From assembly GCA_029876055.1 (NCBI GenBank), contig CM056874.1:7688001-7752000 (forward strand): 64,000 nucleotides of DNA, in the 5' to 3' direction. Shown here piece after piece: positions 44,342 to 56,100 of the stretch. Within the stretch, counting starts at the first letter, position 1. Every line of letters begins with the position of its first letter. This DNA is from Madurella fahalii. Its lineage: Eukaryota > Ascomycota > Sordariomycetes > Sordariales. The translations under genes were made by a program, and so were the position numbers. Under the pieces are notes generated by a model, which worked only from the letters and a program-made list of their open reading frames with translations, was not told the DNA's origin and searched no databases.

Positions 44342-45755
44342 CTCAACAGGCGATGGTTCACCAAAAAAACGACAATTCTGTTGTCAACAGATTTAAGCCA
44401 AGTACGGTTGCATATCTCGAGTTATTTTTTTTATATATCCTAGGCACGAGACCGTGGCGATGTGCAAACGGTCTCTCGATGGCACACACGAGTCTGGAAG
44501 CTCTGACGAAAGCTCTCGCACTTTCTAGGTAGACCCACTCTATTTCTTATCTTATCGGATCTTCCCCGATTTATCCGTCCTGATAGTATGACTGTGTGTA
44601 ACCATTATTCAACCCGTCCCTCTCGAAGCTTTGCAGCCGAAAGCGGGTCCGGACCGCCCTTGGCGTAGGCCTGTGCACTTTTGTTGACTTTTTAAGCCTC
44701 TTTCCAAATTCTTTTCCCGCTCTTCCATTCTTCGGAGAAATTTCTTGCTCAGACGACAAGAACGTATTACACACATTTTGCTGGACAGAAAGACCTGGCT
44801 CTGACTCATTTCATACATAGCCGTGGCTCTGCCGGGGGGAATTGTCTTCAGTAAGGTGAGGCTCCTGTCGCTTGTTGCTCTGACCTGGTGTCATCGCATC
44901 TCCTGTTCTCCCTACCATGATGATCCAGATTGGTCCGTGTTACCGAGCAGCCTCAAGACCTGCAGATGACGACACAACCCAGCATTGACATGCGTTCTGA
45001 CTTCTTACCCTGGGACTTGTTTACTCGGACACTCTGTCGGAACCATTGCTGACACAAGTCACATACATAGTCAGGAATTGTCTATCCCTCCGCGGCGAGC
45101 ATCCCGAGAATCGAGCGCCTTGCTAGATTCAAACTTAGTCTCAACTGCTTTGTGCGCGAGTAGTCGACGCATCTCACATCTACTTCACCCTGATTTATTA
45201 GCCGTGACGTCGACTCCACGTGCTGTAAGCCTTAAGTGTATACCGTCAGGAATATATAGGCGGCAGGCCTTTAGAATTCTAGAACAGAAATGGAAGAAAG
45301 GTCAAAGCTGGCTTAGCTGTTACGAGGTGGTCTATCAATCAATATTAGAGTGCCATCTATTATAGGACCATGTTGCGCAGCCTCTGTCCGGCTCTCCTAC
45401 CTTATACATGGACTGTGGTATAGAGCAAATCCTAGCCTGATCCGGACATTTTTCAAAATATCCGTTGTGGCACATTTTCAACGTGAAGGAATTTCGAGGG
45501 CGGAAACCGTGTACTGTGAACCGCCGAGTACCGAGGTGTACCGTGTAATATGAGTGGGGAATCGATGCCGCCCAATCGGCTCTGCAACGCAGCCACCCGA
45601 CGCGCCGCAACCGTGACACCAACTCATCGTTCCTTATTTCTTAGTCAGGACGACAGAGCCTGACACCCCAACTCTGTGGGTTGTTATTGAATTGTGTCTT
45701 GCTATTTCCGACGTCGTCAAGCACGTATCGCCTGCCAGCCGAACTCGAGATGCCT
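44342..45755. other. divergent promoter region HSP78 / PSF1
   Basis: Both genes are read away from this 1.4-kb space. Apart from the heat-shock-like element at 44731-44744, nothing specific was recognised. Confidence 0.5.
44731..44744. promoter_or_regulatory. possible heat-shock element
   Basis: TTC-GGA-GAA-AT-TTC contains the inverted core GAAATTTC, close to the nGAAnnTTCn pattern bound by HSF. One gap is 3 rather than 2 bases. Its place upstream of a heat-shock chaperone gene is suggestive, but a match this short is common by chance. Confidence 0.3.
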
Positions 45756-46516
45756 ATGTACGGAGAACTGGGTAACAAGCTGGTCTGTGAGAGTGTGCAT
45801 CAACTTATTCCGATCCTTGTCACTCATATCATGCACAGGTCCAACATGCCAAACGGACTCAGAATTTGGCACAATTACCGGCGTACCAGACTGAACTTGT
45901 CCGCGCCGTGACCCGAGAGGTGCGGGATTTGGACAAGGACGTGGCGAGCTTGCTTGAGCCGTTCCAAGGTTCATTCGACCCAGCCGCGGACCAGGCCACG
46001 GCATGCACATTGCTGGTCAACCATTTATCGATGCGGAGGAATAAGCGGTGCCTCCTTGCCTACCACCGGACACGTACCGACAAGTTGGAGGAAATGGTCT
46101 GGAACGGGTATGACATCCTTGATCTTGCCGGACAACAAGCACCCGGCGCAAACGGTGCGCCTGCCGCGGATGCGGGGCCAAGCAATAGTCTCAGCCCCCA
46201 GGAAGAGGACTATGTCCGGCAGTATGGAGACCTACTGGCCGCATACAAAGGCCAATGGACAGACATCGATCTGACGGGGAGCCTTGAGCCGCCAAGAGAC
46301 TTGTTCATTGATGTTCGAGTGCTGAAGGATGCAGGCGAGATTCAGACGGAATACGGGTACGCCACACCTTTGACCGTCAGGGTAATCCAATCTGTTTGGT
46401 CCAGAGCTAACCCAGATCACAGGGCCATCAACTTGACCAAGAACAGCCAATTCTATGTCCGGCAGGGCGACGTAGAACGCTTAATCGCGCAAGGCTATCT
46501 CCAGAAGCTCGGATGA
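45756..46516 (+). CDS. PSF1: GINS complex subunit Psf1
   Basis: Exons 45756-45782, 45839-46356 and 46423-46516 give 212 residues. Psf1 is part of the CMG helicase (Cdc45-MCM-GINS) that drives DNA replication forks. The first exon encodes only MYGELGNKL, the conserved Psf1 start; exon 2 continues VQHAKRTQNLAQLPAYQTELVRAV. The A domain has NHLSMRRNKRCLLAYHRTRTDKL, and the C-terminal B domain has INLTKNSQFYVRQGDVERLI. The start was set at MYG rather than the ATG six bases upstream because homologous proteins begin there. Intron 1 has the unusual donor GTCTGT, as in RPN13; intron 2 has a GCTAAC branch. Confidence 0.95.
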
Positions 46517-47770
46517 CAAGGCGCCAGCCGGATACCTGCCGCATGCTGACCACAGGGTCGCGCAGGGCTGAATACATCCCGAAGCGCCTCAATCCCTACG
46601 AATGCGCCCCTAGTGGTCGCGAAGGCCAACGGGGACTTGCTCGGCCAGAGATGACACGAGGGTTCTAATATAGACTCTATAACCCCTCTGGAAGAGGGTC
46701 TGGCCAGGGCCGATGGCGCAACCTCTGGATGCGCTGATGAGAAGCTCGCACCACAATGGCGGCAGAAGGCGTCTTTTTGTTTCATCTAGGAAAGCAGGCG
46801 ATAAGCACCACGCAACCCCGTCCAGTCCAAGGCCGTGCAGGCGGGGTTCCCAGGACGGAAAGCCAGGAGGGCATGCACGGCTCCTGCCGCCGTGGGGTTT
46901 CACCACACCTGCAGCTCACATGCCCAGTTAATTTTTCTTCCAAGCAGAGAGGCGATGTCCCACAGTGACCGTACTGTAAACCGTGTGTAAGTGTCGAAAT
47001 TTAGGAAAGACAAAAAGAAAATACACTCGAGACTGTCAATCGATACCTATATCGCGGAGCTTGTGTCCCTTATCCTGATGTACCAGAACAAGGGACACAA
47101 GGGTTTCTGGAACACCGACAGAGCCACGGGCTGGTGAACAAACGCGAAGGTCGTTGTTGGGACTTGGAAAACGTTACGCCAATTGACACTGTGTAACTTA
47201 AATCATTTCCCGATGACGACGTCAATGTCTCTACCCCACCACGGTGCATATCACCCAACGTTCCAGACCCTTCGAGTTGCTCAATAGCTGTGGGATGTTG
47301 GAGAGGAGTTTGCCCCGGTCCGGGCCACCCTGCAACATTTGAAGTGGAAAAGACCGTAGAACCAGTAGACGAGCCGAGTCTCGTGTTTGGTCTGTCGCAA
47401 GTATCCTTCGAGTAAATCAGGCCCATGTGGGGCCAACCAGGCAAAATATCAACCCTACCTTATCTAAGTGTATGATCTTGTTCTGGTCTATCCACACTGC
47501 AGGCTTCGCGGTTGCCATGCTTCCAAAAACTCTCATCGATGCGCTTCTCAGCTAAGGCAGGGTACCCAATTTCTTGTCTGCGTTTGGCTGTTACCACATG
47601 AGCCTTCGTGTCGGGGGTCCAGCGTCTCATCAACCGACTGATCCTTCCGGATTCGATAGCTTCCCGGCTTCGCTTTCGTCACATTAGGGAATTTTATCCC
47701 GTGGTTCGCGGAGCCGAGATGCATTCTTGACGGGTAACCCCCTAGAAACTGCAGGCTGCATCTTGTGAAC
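46517..47770. other. intergenic region upstream of the transporter gene
   Basis: About 1.25 kb without a convincing reading frame, tRNA or repeat. It should contain the transporter promoter and leader. Confidence 0.5.
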
Positions 47771-50700
47771 ATGTCGTCTCCTGTCTTTGGCGCCTCGTCG
47801 TGGAGCCGACGGCCTTCTTCCATTTCCTCCCAAGAGTCGCGCGAAGACACACACGCTGTCGCTTCAAGCCCTCCTCCGGTCGCACGCAATCCTAGCAACG
47901 ATGGGCGGCACCTCTCCTCCTCCGTGGGCTCCGTGAGCCACCGTGAGCCCATAAGGTCCTTTATCCATGGCTCCGTTAGGGACCACCTTAGTGGGTTCTC
48001 CCCCCTTCCACTCCCCAAATGTGCAGCAGACAGCCAGCCTAACTTGCCCGGCCAGCGCCTCTTGATAGCGTACAGTCCGCGCGCTCCGTCCGCGAGGACA
48101 CGGCTGAATTGGCCAGTTACTTGCTTTCCCACAAGAAGGACGGGCGAGGTGCTCCCTTCCAGTCCCGAACACGTGCAGCCCCGTCTCAAGCACTCCGACT
48201 GGACCGCACAACATCCACCCCCGAACCCGGACGCCCCGACCTCGGGGCCGCGAGAGCATCCGAAACGATAGACGAGGTGTCAGAGCCGTCGTCTCCCGAG
48301 CCGACCGAAGAGGCGCCTACCGACGGTCCCTCGATGCTCACGACGATGTTCAGGAGGTCACCGCCCGACCAGGAATTTTTCAAGCAGCAGAAGGAAGACC
48401 AAGTGCACGAGGGTAGCGTCTTGGTTGAGGATAGCGAAGATGATGGTCGATCGCTCACCAGGGTCTCGACCGCTGAACCGCGACCGCTGCTAGCTCATCG
48501 TGATACGGGCGACGAAACAAGCGAGACCTCCCCATTATTAGCCGCTAGGTCCCGGGAAACTCGAAGTAGCTATGGCATGGGTAACGGGGATGGAGGGGGC
48601 TACGATGTGGAGGGTCTGAAGGCTTTAGGCCGGAAAAGCTGGCCCGGCAGGGTGGCCGCCTCTATCCGGGATAAGGGGAGCCGTATTGCTAGCGCCTTCT
48701 CGACAATGAGCAGTCCGAAGCAATGGGACCGCCGTACGCTCTGGCAGAGAGTTGTTGTTGCCCCAGTGGCTTGTCTTCCTGCGGTCGTTGTTGGACTGCT
48801 TCTCAATATCCTGGACGCGTTATCATACGGTGAGCATCACGGGTTCTTACCTGCTTGCCGGTTCACTAACTAGGCTCAGGAATGATCCTTTTTCCCTTAG
48901 GAAGCCCAATATTTGCAGGCTTAGGTTCTGCCGGGATCTCAATATTCTACGTCAGCACGATCATCTCGCAACTAACCTTTTCATTGGGGAGCATATTCAA
49001 GGGCGGTGTTGGTTCCGAATTGGTGAGTGCCCACGGAACCACCTTTAAATAAGGAAGGCATTGGCTCATACCCCCCAGATTGAAGTCGTTCCTTTTTTCC
49101 ACAGCATGGCAGCTACTATCACCGACATAGTCGGAGAAGACAAGCCCGATGCAGTCATCGCTACTACTATCACATCATACGCGCTCAGCTCGATGATGAC
49201 AGGTTCTGTCTTCTACCTGATGGGTAAATTCAAGTTTGGCTACATTGTTGGCTTCATCCCCCGTCATATCTTGATAGGCTGCATCGGCGGTGTCGGCTGG
49301 TTCCTTGTTGCGACAGGATTCGAGGTGACGGCACGGATGGACGGGAGTCTCAATTATGACCTCGACACTCTCAAACGACTCATGCAGACCGACACCATCC
49401 CTCTCTGGATCATTCCCCTTTTCCTGGCAGTGATTTTGTTTTACAGCCAGTCCAAAATCACTTCCAAGTATTTCCTCCCGCTGTACATACTTTCCATCCC
49501 TGCGGCTTTTTATGGCGTTGTCTCTATTCTGGGTTTACTGAATCCGGAGAAACTGCGAGATGGAGGCTGGGTCTTCGAGGGCCCGCCTGAAGGAGAGCCT
49601 TGGTGGTATTTCTATACATTGTATAGTATGACTGCCCTTTTTCAACCCTGACAGCCTCACTGGCGCTGACGATGTTCACAGAATTCGGCATGGTCGACTG
49701 GGGTGCTATCGTACAATGCATCCCTGCAATGCTCGCCCTGACATTCTTCGGCATCCTCCATGTCCCGATCAATGTCCCCGCTCTTGCGCTCAACACTGGC
49801 GAGGACCATGCCAACCTCGACCACGAATTGAAGCTGCATGGGTACTCAAACTTTCTCTCTGGCCTGGCAGGCAGCATCCAAAACTACCTTGTCTATGCCA
49901 ATAGCCTGTTTTTCATGCGTTCAGGGGGGACAGCCGACTCGCCGGTATTGAGCTAGCCATCCTCACTTTCTTTGTCATGACGCTTGGTCCCTCTCTGATT
50001 GGTTTGATCCCCGTCATGATGGTCGGGGTTCTGATATTCGACCTCGGCTTTGAGCTCCTTATGGAGGCCGTCTGGGAGCCGAGGAAGAAGCTGAAGCTGC
50101 TCGAGTATCTGACGGTGATTGTCATCGTCCTGGTTATGGGGATCTACGACTTTGTGGTCGGAATCGGGGTCGGGGTCCTCCTCGCCTTCATCTCACTTAT
50201 TGTCCAGACCTCGAGGGTCTCGGCCGTCCGGGGCAGCTACTCGGGCGATGTGGTAGGGTCGACGGTCAGGAGAAACCCAACACAGCAGCACTACCTCCAG
50301 CAGGTTGGCCGCCAGATCAACATCATCAAGCTCGCCGGCTATCTATTTTTTGGGACTATCGTCAGCGTGGAAGAGAAGATCAGGGCTCTCATCGCCGAAG
50401 AGGAGTTCACTCGACGACCGATCAAGTTCCTGATCATTGACCTTTGGTTGGTCACGGGCCTCGACTACTCGGCAGGAGAGGGCTTCAATACGATCAGCCG
50501 ATTGCTGAACGGCAAGGATATCGAACTAGTCATCAGCGGGGTAGACCCAGAACTCCCCTTGGGCCGCAGCCTGAGAGCTGTCGGGCTCGGCGAGGATGGC
50601 ATCGATGTCAAACTCCTGCCCGACCTCAACTCAGCACTTGAGTATTGCGAAAACGAGCTTCTCAAGACCTTGTATGCCGACCAGGAAGACTCGCAGAGCT

Positions 50701-51314
50701 CAGGTACCGCCTCAACGGCCAACTTGGACGTACCCGGCCTGTCAGAGGCCAGTCCGATGAGCGCCGATATGCTCGGCTCCTCTCCTCGCCGTAGCCACCT
50801 CCGCGAAGCGGCACGGAAGTCGCTCGGGCAGGTTGAAGTGAAGCGCATGTCACGCTGGCAAAGCTTCAAGGAGCCTCTTCCGCTGATGCTGCAGATCTTC
50901 GGCGATGTGAGCGACAAGAATGAGGACTTCTGGTTTCGCGCAGTCGGCTACTTCCGGCGGGCCCACTACGCAGCGGGGACCGTTCTGTTCCGTCGCGGAG
51001 AGCGGGCCGAGGGGTTCTACTTGCTCGAGTCCGGTATCCTGAGGGCCGAATACGACCTGCCGCAGGGTTGGTTGTTTGAAAGCATCGTGGCCGGCACGAC
51101 GTGCGGAGAGCTGCCGTTCTTCTCCGAGACGAACAGGACGGCGACGTGCGTGGTGGAGCGGGACTGCGTGGCCTGGGTGATGGATGGGGAGAACTGGGAG
51201 AGGTTGCAGAAGGAGGAGCCGGATGTGGCACAGGAGCTGTTGAGGATCTCGCTCAAGCTGACGAGCGAGCGGATGGGCGTGATCACGTCGTATACGCTGA
51301 CGATGGCTGGGTAA
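47771..51314 (+). CDS. SulP/STAS transporter with cyclic-nucleotide-binding-like domain (Vsb1/Ygr125w-like), frameshifted
   Basis: Exons 47771-47990, 48056-48829, 48880-49022, 49079-49625 and 49682-51314; all junctions keep frame. Regions in order: a 300-residue disordered N-terminus; SulP membrane domain (QRVVVAPVACLPAVVVGLLLN onward); STAS domain (INIIKLAGYLFFGTIVSVEEKI, FLIIDLWLVTGLDYSAGEGF); and a C-terminal cNMP-binding fold (AAGTVLFRRGERAEGFYLLESG, GTTCGELPFFSETNRTATC). The yeast relative Ygr125w/Vsb1 works in vacuolar basic amino acid uptake. Inside the membrane domain the frame breaks at a run of six G (49924-49929): the zero frame stops at 49956 after about 652 residues, while the homologous continuation DSRLAGIELAILTF is in the -1 frame. 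One more base in the run would give about 1105 residues. The break may be a sequence error. Confidence 0.87.
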
Positions 51315-51825
51315 TGGGCACCGGTGGGGTGGCGTTCTGAACTTGAGCGAGCATTCTGTTCTCAGAGAAATTGGGGTATGGATTCTATCGGGGCCAGGTT
51401 GTGATTGATATCCCTAGGCTTGCTTCGGAAAAAGCATCTGATTCAGTATGTCTATATATAAAAACACTTCTTGCGGTTTGTAGCATGTTGTAGAGAATTA
51501 TATGAGCGTCGGGGACCGGTATCACAGAGATGTTGCAAGAACTGGAATCAGTGTTAGAAAAGTTTCCATCTCGGCAGTGGCGAACTGCCTTCGGCCCAGA
51601 AGCTGCAGGTCCCGTCTGCGTCCCCCTCCGGTGTGGGGCCGTCGTCCAGTCCCTGCATGAAAGGGGCGGTGCGCCTGCCTTGAACCGCGCCCTGCCGATG
51701 TTGGGTGGTACAATAGGTATGTACATGTACCATACCCTCCCTAAATATCCGGACGCCGCCTCTTCCCCGGGACAAAGGCTTCCTTCCACAATGCAAACCT
51801 TCCTCACCATTACAAAACCACCGTT
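51315..51825. other. intergenic spacer
   Basis: Holds the transporter 3' flank and the leader of the STK19-like gene. No other feature was seen. Confidence 0.5.
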
Positions 51826-53166
51826 ATGACTCTACGCTCCATCCTCGGCGGCTCCCGCGTCAAGAAAAAGTCGTCTTCAACCAAACAGCGCTCTTCGTCC
51901 TCTTCATCATGGACATCCTCCCTCCCCCGGACAAAGCCGGCCTCGAAATCGCAATCCAAACACACCAGCCGTGAACCAACCGAAAGACTAGACGACCTCG
52001 GCCCAGCCCGCCTCCCACCACCACCACTGCTTCCTACTCCTACCGCGACTCCCAGTAGCAGCGGCGGCAGCGCTCCGATGCTCCGAGACCCGCTCCAGGC
52101 ACACGCGTCCATCCTCGCGCGCATGTTCGACCCGCTCCCCGCGCCGCCCGCCGGCCTGCCGTCGGCCAGCGTGGCCTCGGCGCTGCGGTTCCGCGCCGCG
52201 CTGCCCCGCGTCGTGTCGGCGTCGCACCTGCGCGCCGTCCTGCTGGCCTCGGGCGCCGTCCGCTCCCCCGCCGCCGCCGAGCGCGAGCTCGCCCGCGCCG
52301 TCGGCGCCGGCCGCTTGCGGAGGGTCGTCCTCCCTACCCGTGCCAGGGTCGGGGAGCTGGTGGTCCTGGCGGAGGAGTTGGAGGGGATGGTGCGTAGGGC
52401 TGGTGGTGGTGGTCGTAGTAGTAGTAGTAGTAGTAATAGTGGTGGTGGTGGTGGTGGTGGTGGGCTGGGGCAGGGAGTGAAGGAGGGGTTTGTGAAGTGG
52501 CTGAGGGAGAATTTGGAAGCGACGAGGGTGACGGGAGAGGAGTTGCTGGAAGGGGTTGCTGGTTTGGGACAGAGGGAGGTGGATGGGTTGGTCCGGGCCG
52601 GATTCTTGACGGCGGTTAATACAGCTGGTGCGCCGGGAGTTGGGGGCGTGGGGTTGTACGCACGGCCCGAGGAGAGGTATGCGATGGTGAGCTTAGAGAC
52701 GGTGTCTCGGGCAGCCACGGGGTCGGTAGCGGCTGTGGGGGGAGAGGGGGTGGTACATGCGGCCGGAGGGACGGGAGTGCGGAGTACGGTGGGGTCTCGG
52801 TCCGGGTCCGGGTCCGGGTCTGGGTCCGGGGAATTTAGTGTTGCGGTTCCCGGGAGTGGAGTGTTTCTTAAACTGGTAACGGCGGCACTGGAGCACCTTG
52901 CGGATCTACTACGAAAGACTCAGTACCGGGAGATGCCCGAGTCGGATTTACGCGAGAAGTGGGACGGGGGTGTTGTCGATGGGAGCGAGGCCGCCCTTGC
53001 GAAGCGAGCTCGGGGTGAGTTTGCCGGTGTTATGCCGGGGCGGACAAAGAAGTGGAAAGAGTTGCAAGGGCTCGCGTTCGACTGGGTGTTACAGGAAGCT
53101 GTAGGCGCCGGTCTGGTCGAGGTTTTTGAGACGCGGAGCATAGGACGTGGCGTGCGTCTGGTTTGA
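51826..53166 (+). CDS. STK19-family protein (winged-helix, nuclear)
   Basis: A single-exon gene for 446 residues. A basic Ser-rich N-terminus (SRVKKKSSSTKQRSSSSSS) could be a nuclear localisation region. The body matches the Stk19 family: DPLQAHASILARMFDPLPAPPAG, ALRFRAALPRVVSASHLRAVL, and the C-terminal VTAALEHLADLLRKTQYREMPESDLREKW and LAFDWVLQEAVGAGLVEVFET. Despite its name, human STK19 is now seen as a winged-helix DNA-binding protein of transcription-coupled repair, not a kinase. Two low-complexity insertions stand out: Ser/Asn then poly-Gly near residue 200 (AGT and GGT repeats) and an SG repeat near 330. The third-codon positions are very GC-rich, which creates an antisense open frame. 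Confidence 0.88.
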   Translation: MTLRSILGGSRVKKKSSSTKQRSSSSSSWTSSLPRTKPASKSQSKHTSREPTERLDDLGPARLPPPPLLPTPTATPSSSGGSAPMLRDPLQAHASILARMFDPLPAPPAGLPSASVASALRFRAALPRVVSASHLRAVLLASGAVRSPAAAERELARAVGAGRLRRVVLPTRARVGELVVLAEELEGMVRRAGGGGRSSSSSSNSGGGGGGGGLGQGVKEGFVKWLRENLEATRVTGEELLEGVAGLGQREVDGLVRAGFLTAVNTAGAPGVGGVGLYARPEERYAMVSLETVSRAATGSVAAVGGEGVVHAAGGTGVRSTVGSRSGSGSGSGSGEFSVAVPGSGVFLKLVTAALEHLADLLRKTQYREMPESDLREKWDGGVVDGSEAALAKRARGEFAGVMPGRTKKWKELQGLAFDWVLQEAVGAGLVEVFETRSIGRGVRLV

Positions 53167-56100
53167 AGGGAGGTGTTGGTGAATCACGCACCCTTTCTGC
53201 CATAGGGGCAGACTCAACGGCTGGATGCAGAAGCCATGGCATGGCACGGCTTCAGGCCGGGTAATCCTTGCCGGGCTGACGCCCGCGATAGCTTGGACAT
53301 CCGAGGGCGGGACGGAAACGTCCTTTGCGTTTGCGCTCGGAAGAAGCCGGCCTGCACCCTGGATCTGGTCTGAAGCTTCCATCGTCTGAATTTATGCGGC
53401 TTACCGGCCCAGAGCTCTGGCGACTGGGTCCGGGGCCCGATCTTTCCAGACTGGCGGAAACGTGGGGACTATCCGGGGAACACTAGGCAGGATCCGCGCA
53501 GGGGCCAGAAACCAACAATGCGAACCGGTCTTGAATACTTTTGCAGACCTTGTGTTGGTTTGAGGACCGGGACCAGCAGCGTTACTTGAAACACTTTGGC
53601 ACACGTGGGCAGGTGTAGCTGGGTATTGTACTATAAGCCCCTCACGAACAGACAGAGATGTGAAACAAGCGGAAATGCACTTTGCCCGGAACAAAACTTT
53701 CAAACCACTTGTCAACTCCTCAAACCATAGAGCAAGCGAGTGGTTGTTTCGTAGCTGAACACCCGATCACTCAACGCAATACTGGTAATTCGGCAACTCT
53801 ATGAATCAACGGCGGTTTAGATTAGGTGTTAGTTTAGGAAAGTAGCAGGATGACATTCTACGATAGTACTACTAGCCGTACCCAGGGAGAACACTACGAA
53901 CGAGTACGCGCAAGTTTGGCATCTATTGAAATCCACCGCACAGTACCTAGAGAAATGTCGGCTTTGATCCAAGCCCCTGAGCTCTGCCTAAAAAGCCGAG
54001 ATATGAAAACCTACGGCATTATTAATACGTGATAGGGCTGTATTAGCCGTCCTCCAGCAACCGATGAACGACTCGTACTGGTCTAGGAAGAAACATTACA
54101 ACCATACCCGGATAGATTTCCATTGTCCTCTGAAGACACTAAAGCTCATAAACTTCTCTGGATGTTCTTCTTAGGTACCATGAGGGCCACTCGCTACGGC
54201 CGGGATAAAACTAGCCATTGACTAGCTGTATTGTGCCGCCTCGGTGTGGGTAGCAGAGCAGTGGGCATGCGCGGCTTATGCCGCCACAGACAAGATCTAA
54301 CCGGTTTGCTGTCCGTTCTTGACGCACACCGAATCTAGCAATGTAGTTAAAGCACATTTCTATAATTTGAGTTCGAGGGTGTAGATGTGTGTCCCGGACA
54401 TTGAACTGGTTTGGGTTGCGTGTGCTGCCGGCACGGGCAGTGGTGCTGGCGCAGCGCTGGAGAATACCTGGTCAATCCGAGTATCGGCGGGCCGTGTTTT
54501 GATTCCGCTGACTGGCAAATGACTCGAGGTAAATTCTATTGTGGAATTAGTTGAGACGCGACAGTCAACCTGTGTTTGAATTTTGCGCTTGCTGAGTACG
54601 TACTGCTCCCCGAGCACATGCAAGTTTGAGACAGGAATACTGCCAGTATGCAGTTATTGATTGCATGGGTTTTGCCGCCAGGAACGGCACTGCAAGCTGC
54701 AGTGCACCAATGTCGCTCTGCAGGAATCCCACTCTCCCGTGTTGAAGTCCCTTGTCGATTTGCGCACGGCCCGCGGGATCTCGAAGAGCAGCCAGGGGGG
54801 TGTATCAACGGATGTCGCTCTCGGCTTCGGTTTGATTGCCTTTGCAGGGCGGCTTCGCTCGAGTCCATCCCGGTTCTGCGATCTGATGCTTCGAGCCTTG
54901 CCCGGCCAATTGATAGAGCGTGTGGCGGCCAGATGAGACGGCCCCATTTCACGCTTGCGGTACAAACCCCGAGAGGGAGACCTCACTTCCGATGGAAGGG
55001 TCCATTGTTAGTTTCTACGGCAGCGTTTGCCCCAGGATGCCACGAGTTTTACAAGCCCCAAGTGGAGCGTGATCTTATCACGGTGGACATGACAGTACGT
55101 CGCCATCTCCACCGGATCCAAGCACCCGGGCAACGCTACATTTGCATGGTGCTAGCAGTTGCACGCACGAACACACTGGGGGCAAATGGGTGCCATGGGT
55201 AAGTGCTCGACAAGCACGTTGTCGCGAAACAAAGAAGAGGAAAAGAAATTGTCAGATTATTACCGTAGCACGGGGGATACGGGTACGTCGTGGGATGCTA
55301 ATTTGGAGCGAATGCAACGCACGCGGTGTGATGTGATGGTTGGCAGAGCTTCTGTTCGAGGGGATCCTACTCTGCGCCGTGTGGCCGCCTGGTTGGCGTC
55401 GGGCTGTCAGGGGCATTGCAACTTCGGGAAACTAGCGGGTGGGATGGATGGACGGCAAAAGGTCACTGGCCACCCACAGCGCCGAAAGGATTACGCTACC
55501 TTAGCGCGATCTTCCTACGATAACTTGCACCCTTTTCGTGGCCAGTCGCGGGGCTACGCATTGTTGATGCTCGTCACCTCCGAGCCCTTTGATCAAACGA
55601 TGGCGAAGAGAGAACAGTCGGCCCATCAGGCCAAACTGGCGTCGGGGTGTTCATGTCGGCAGCCCCTGGGCGCCCAGATTGCCAAGCTTTACTGTCCTAA
55701 ACAGGCTTAATTAGGCCGGGGGTTGCTGACCCCTTGCAAATGGCAGGGGCCCGATGATGGTCCGCTCAAATTGCTCCTTTGCCAAAGAGGCAACGGCTCA
55801 ACTGGGTTGGAGCAGGGTCCAGCAGCTTGCCATGGGCAGGGAATTTTGGAGAAGGGGGCACAAGAAGCGAGGGACAAGGGCATCTGGAGCGGTTCCCGTA
55901 CTGTGTACGCAGTAAGTTAGTGTATGTAGACAGGAGATCGACGACTCGGAAAAGGAAAAAGATCGATCTGCCCACCCCGTCCGTTCCCTAACGTGAGTGC
56001 TCTGCTTGTCTCTCAGCAACCACCACCAGCACCACCACCACCAGGCCGTGAGGGTGTTTCGATCGTGGCAGGGCCATCTGTGGTTTCATGAGCCGGATAG

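Noticed and set aside
47991..48055. Second frameshift in the transporter N-terminus
   Set aside because: The frame change is fully explained by a 65-nt intron with GTGGGT donor, CCTAAC branch and CCAG acceptor.
51810..52718. 302-codon minus-strand frame
   Set aside because: It is antisense to the GC-rich STK19-like gene.
54648..55710. Two overlapping plus-strand frames of about 184 codons
   Set aside because: Mixed composition rich in Cys, Arg and Pro, overlapping antisense frames, no splice continuity and no recognisable family.
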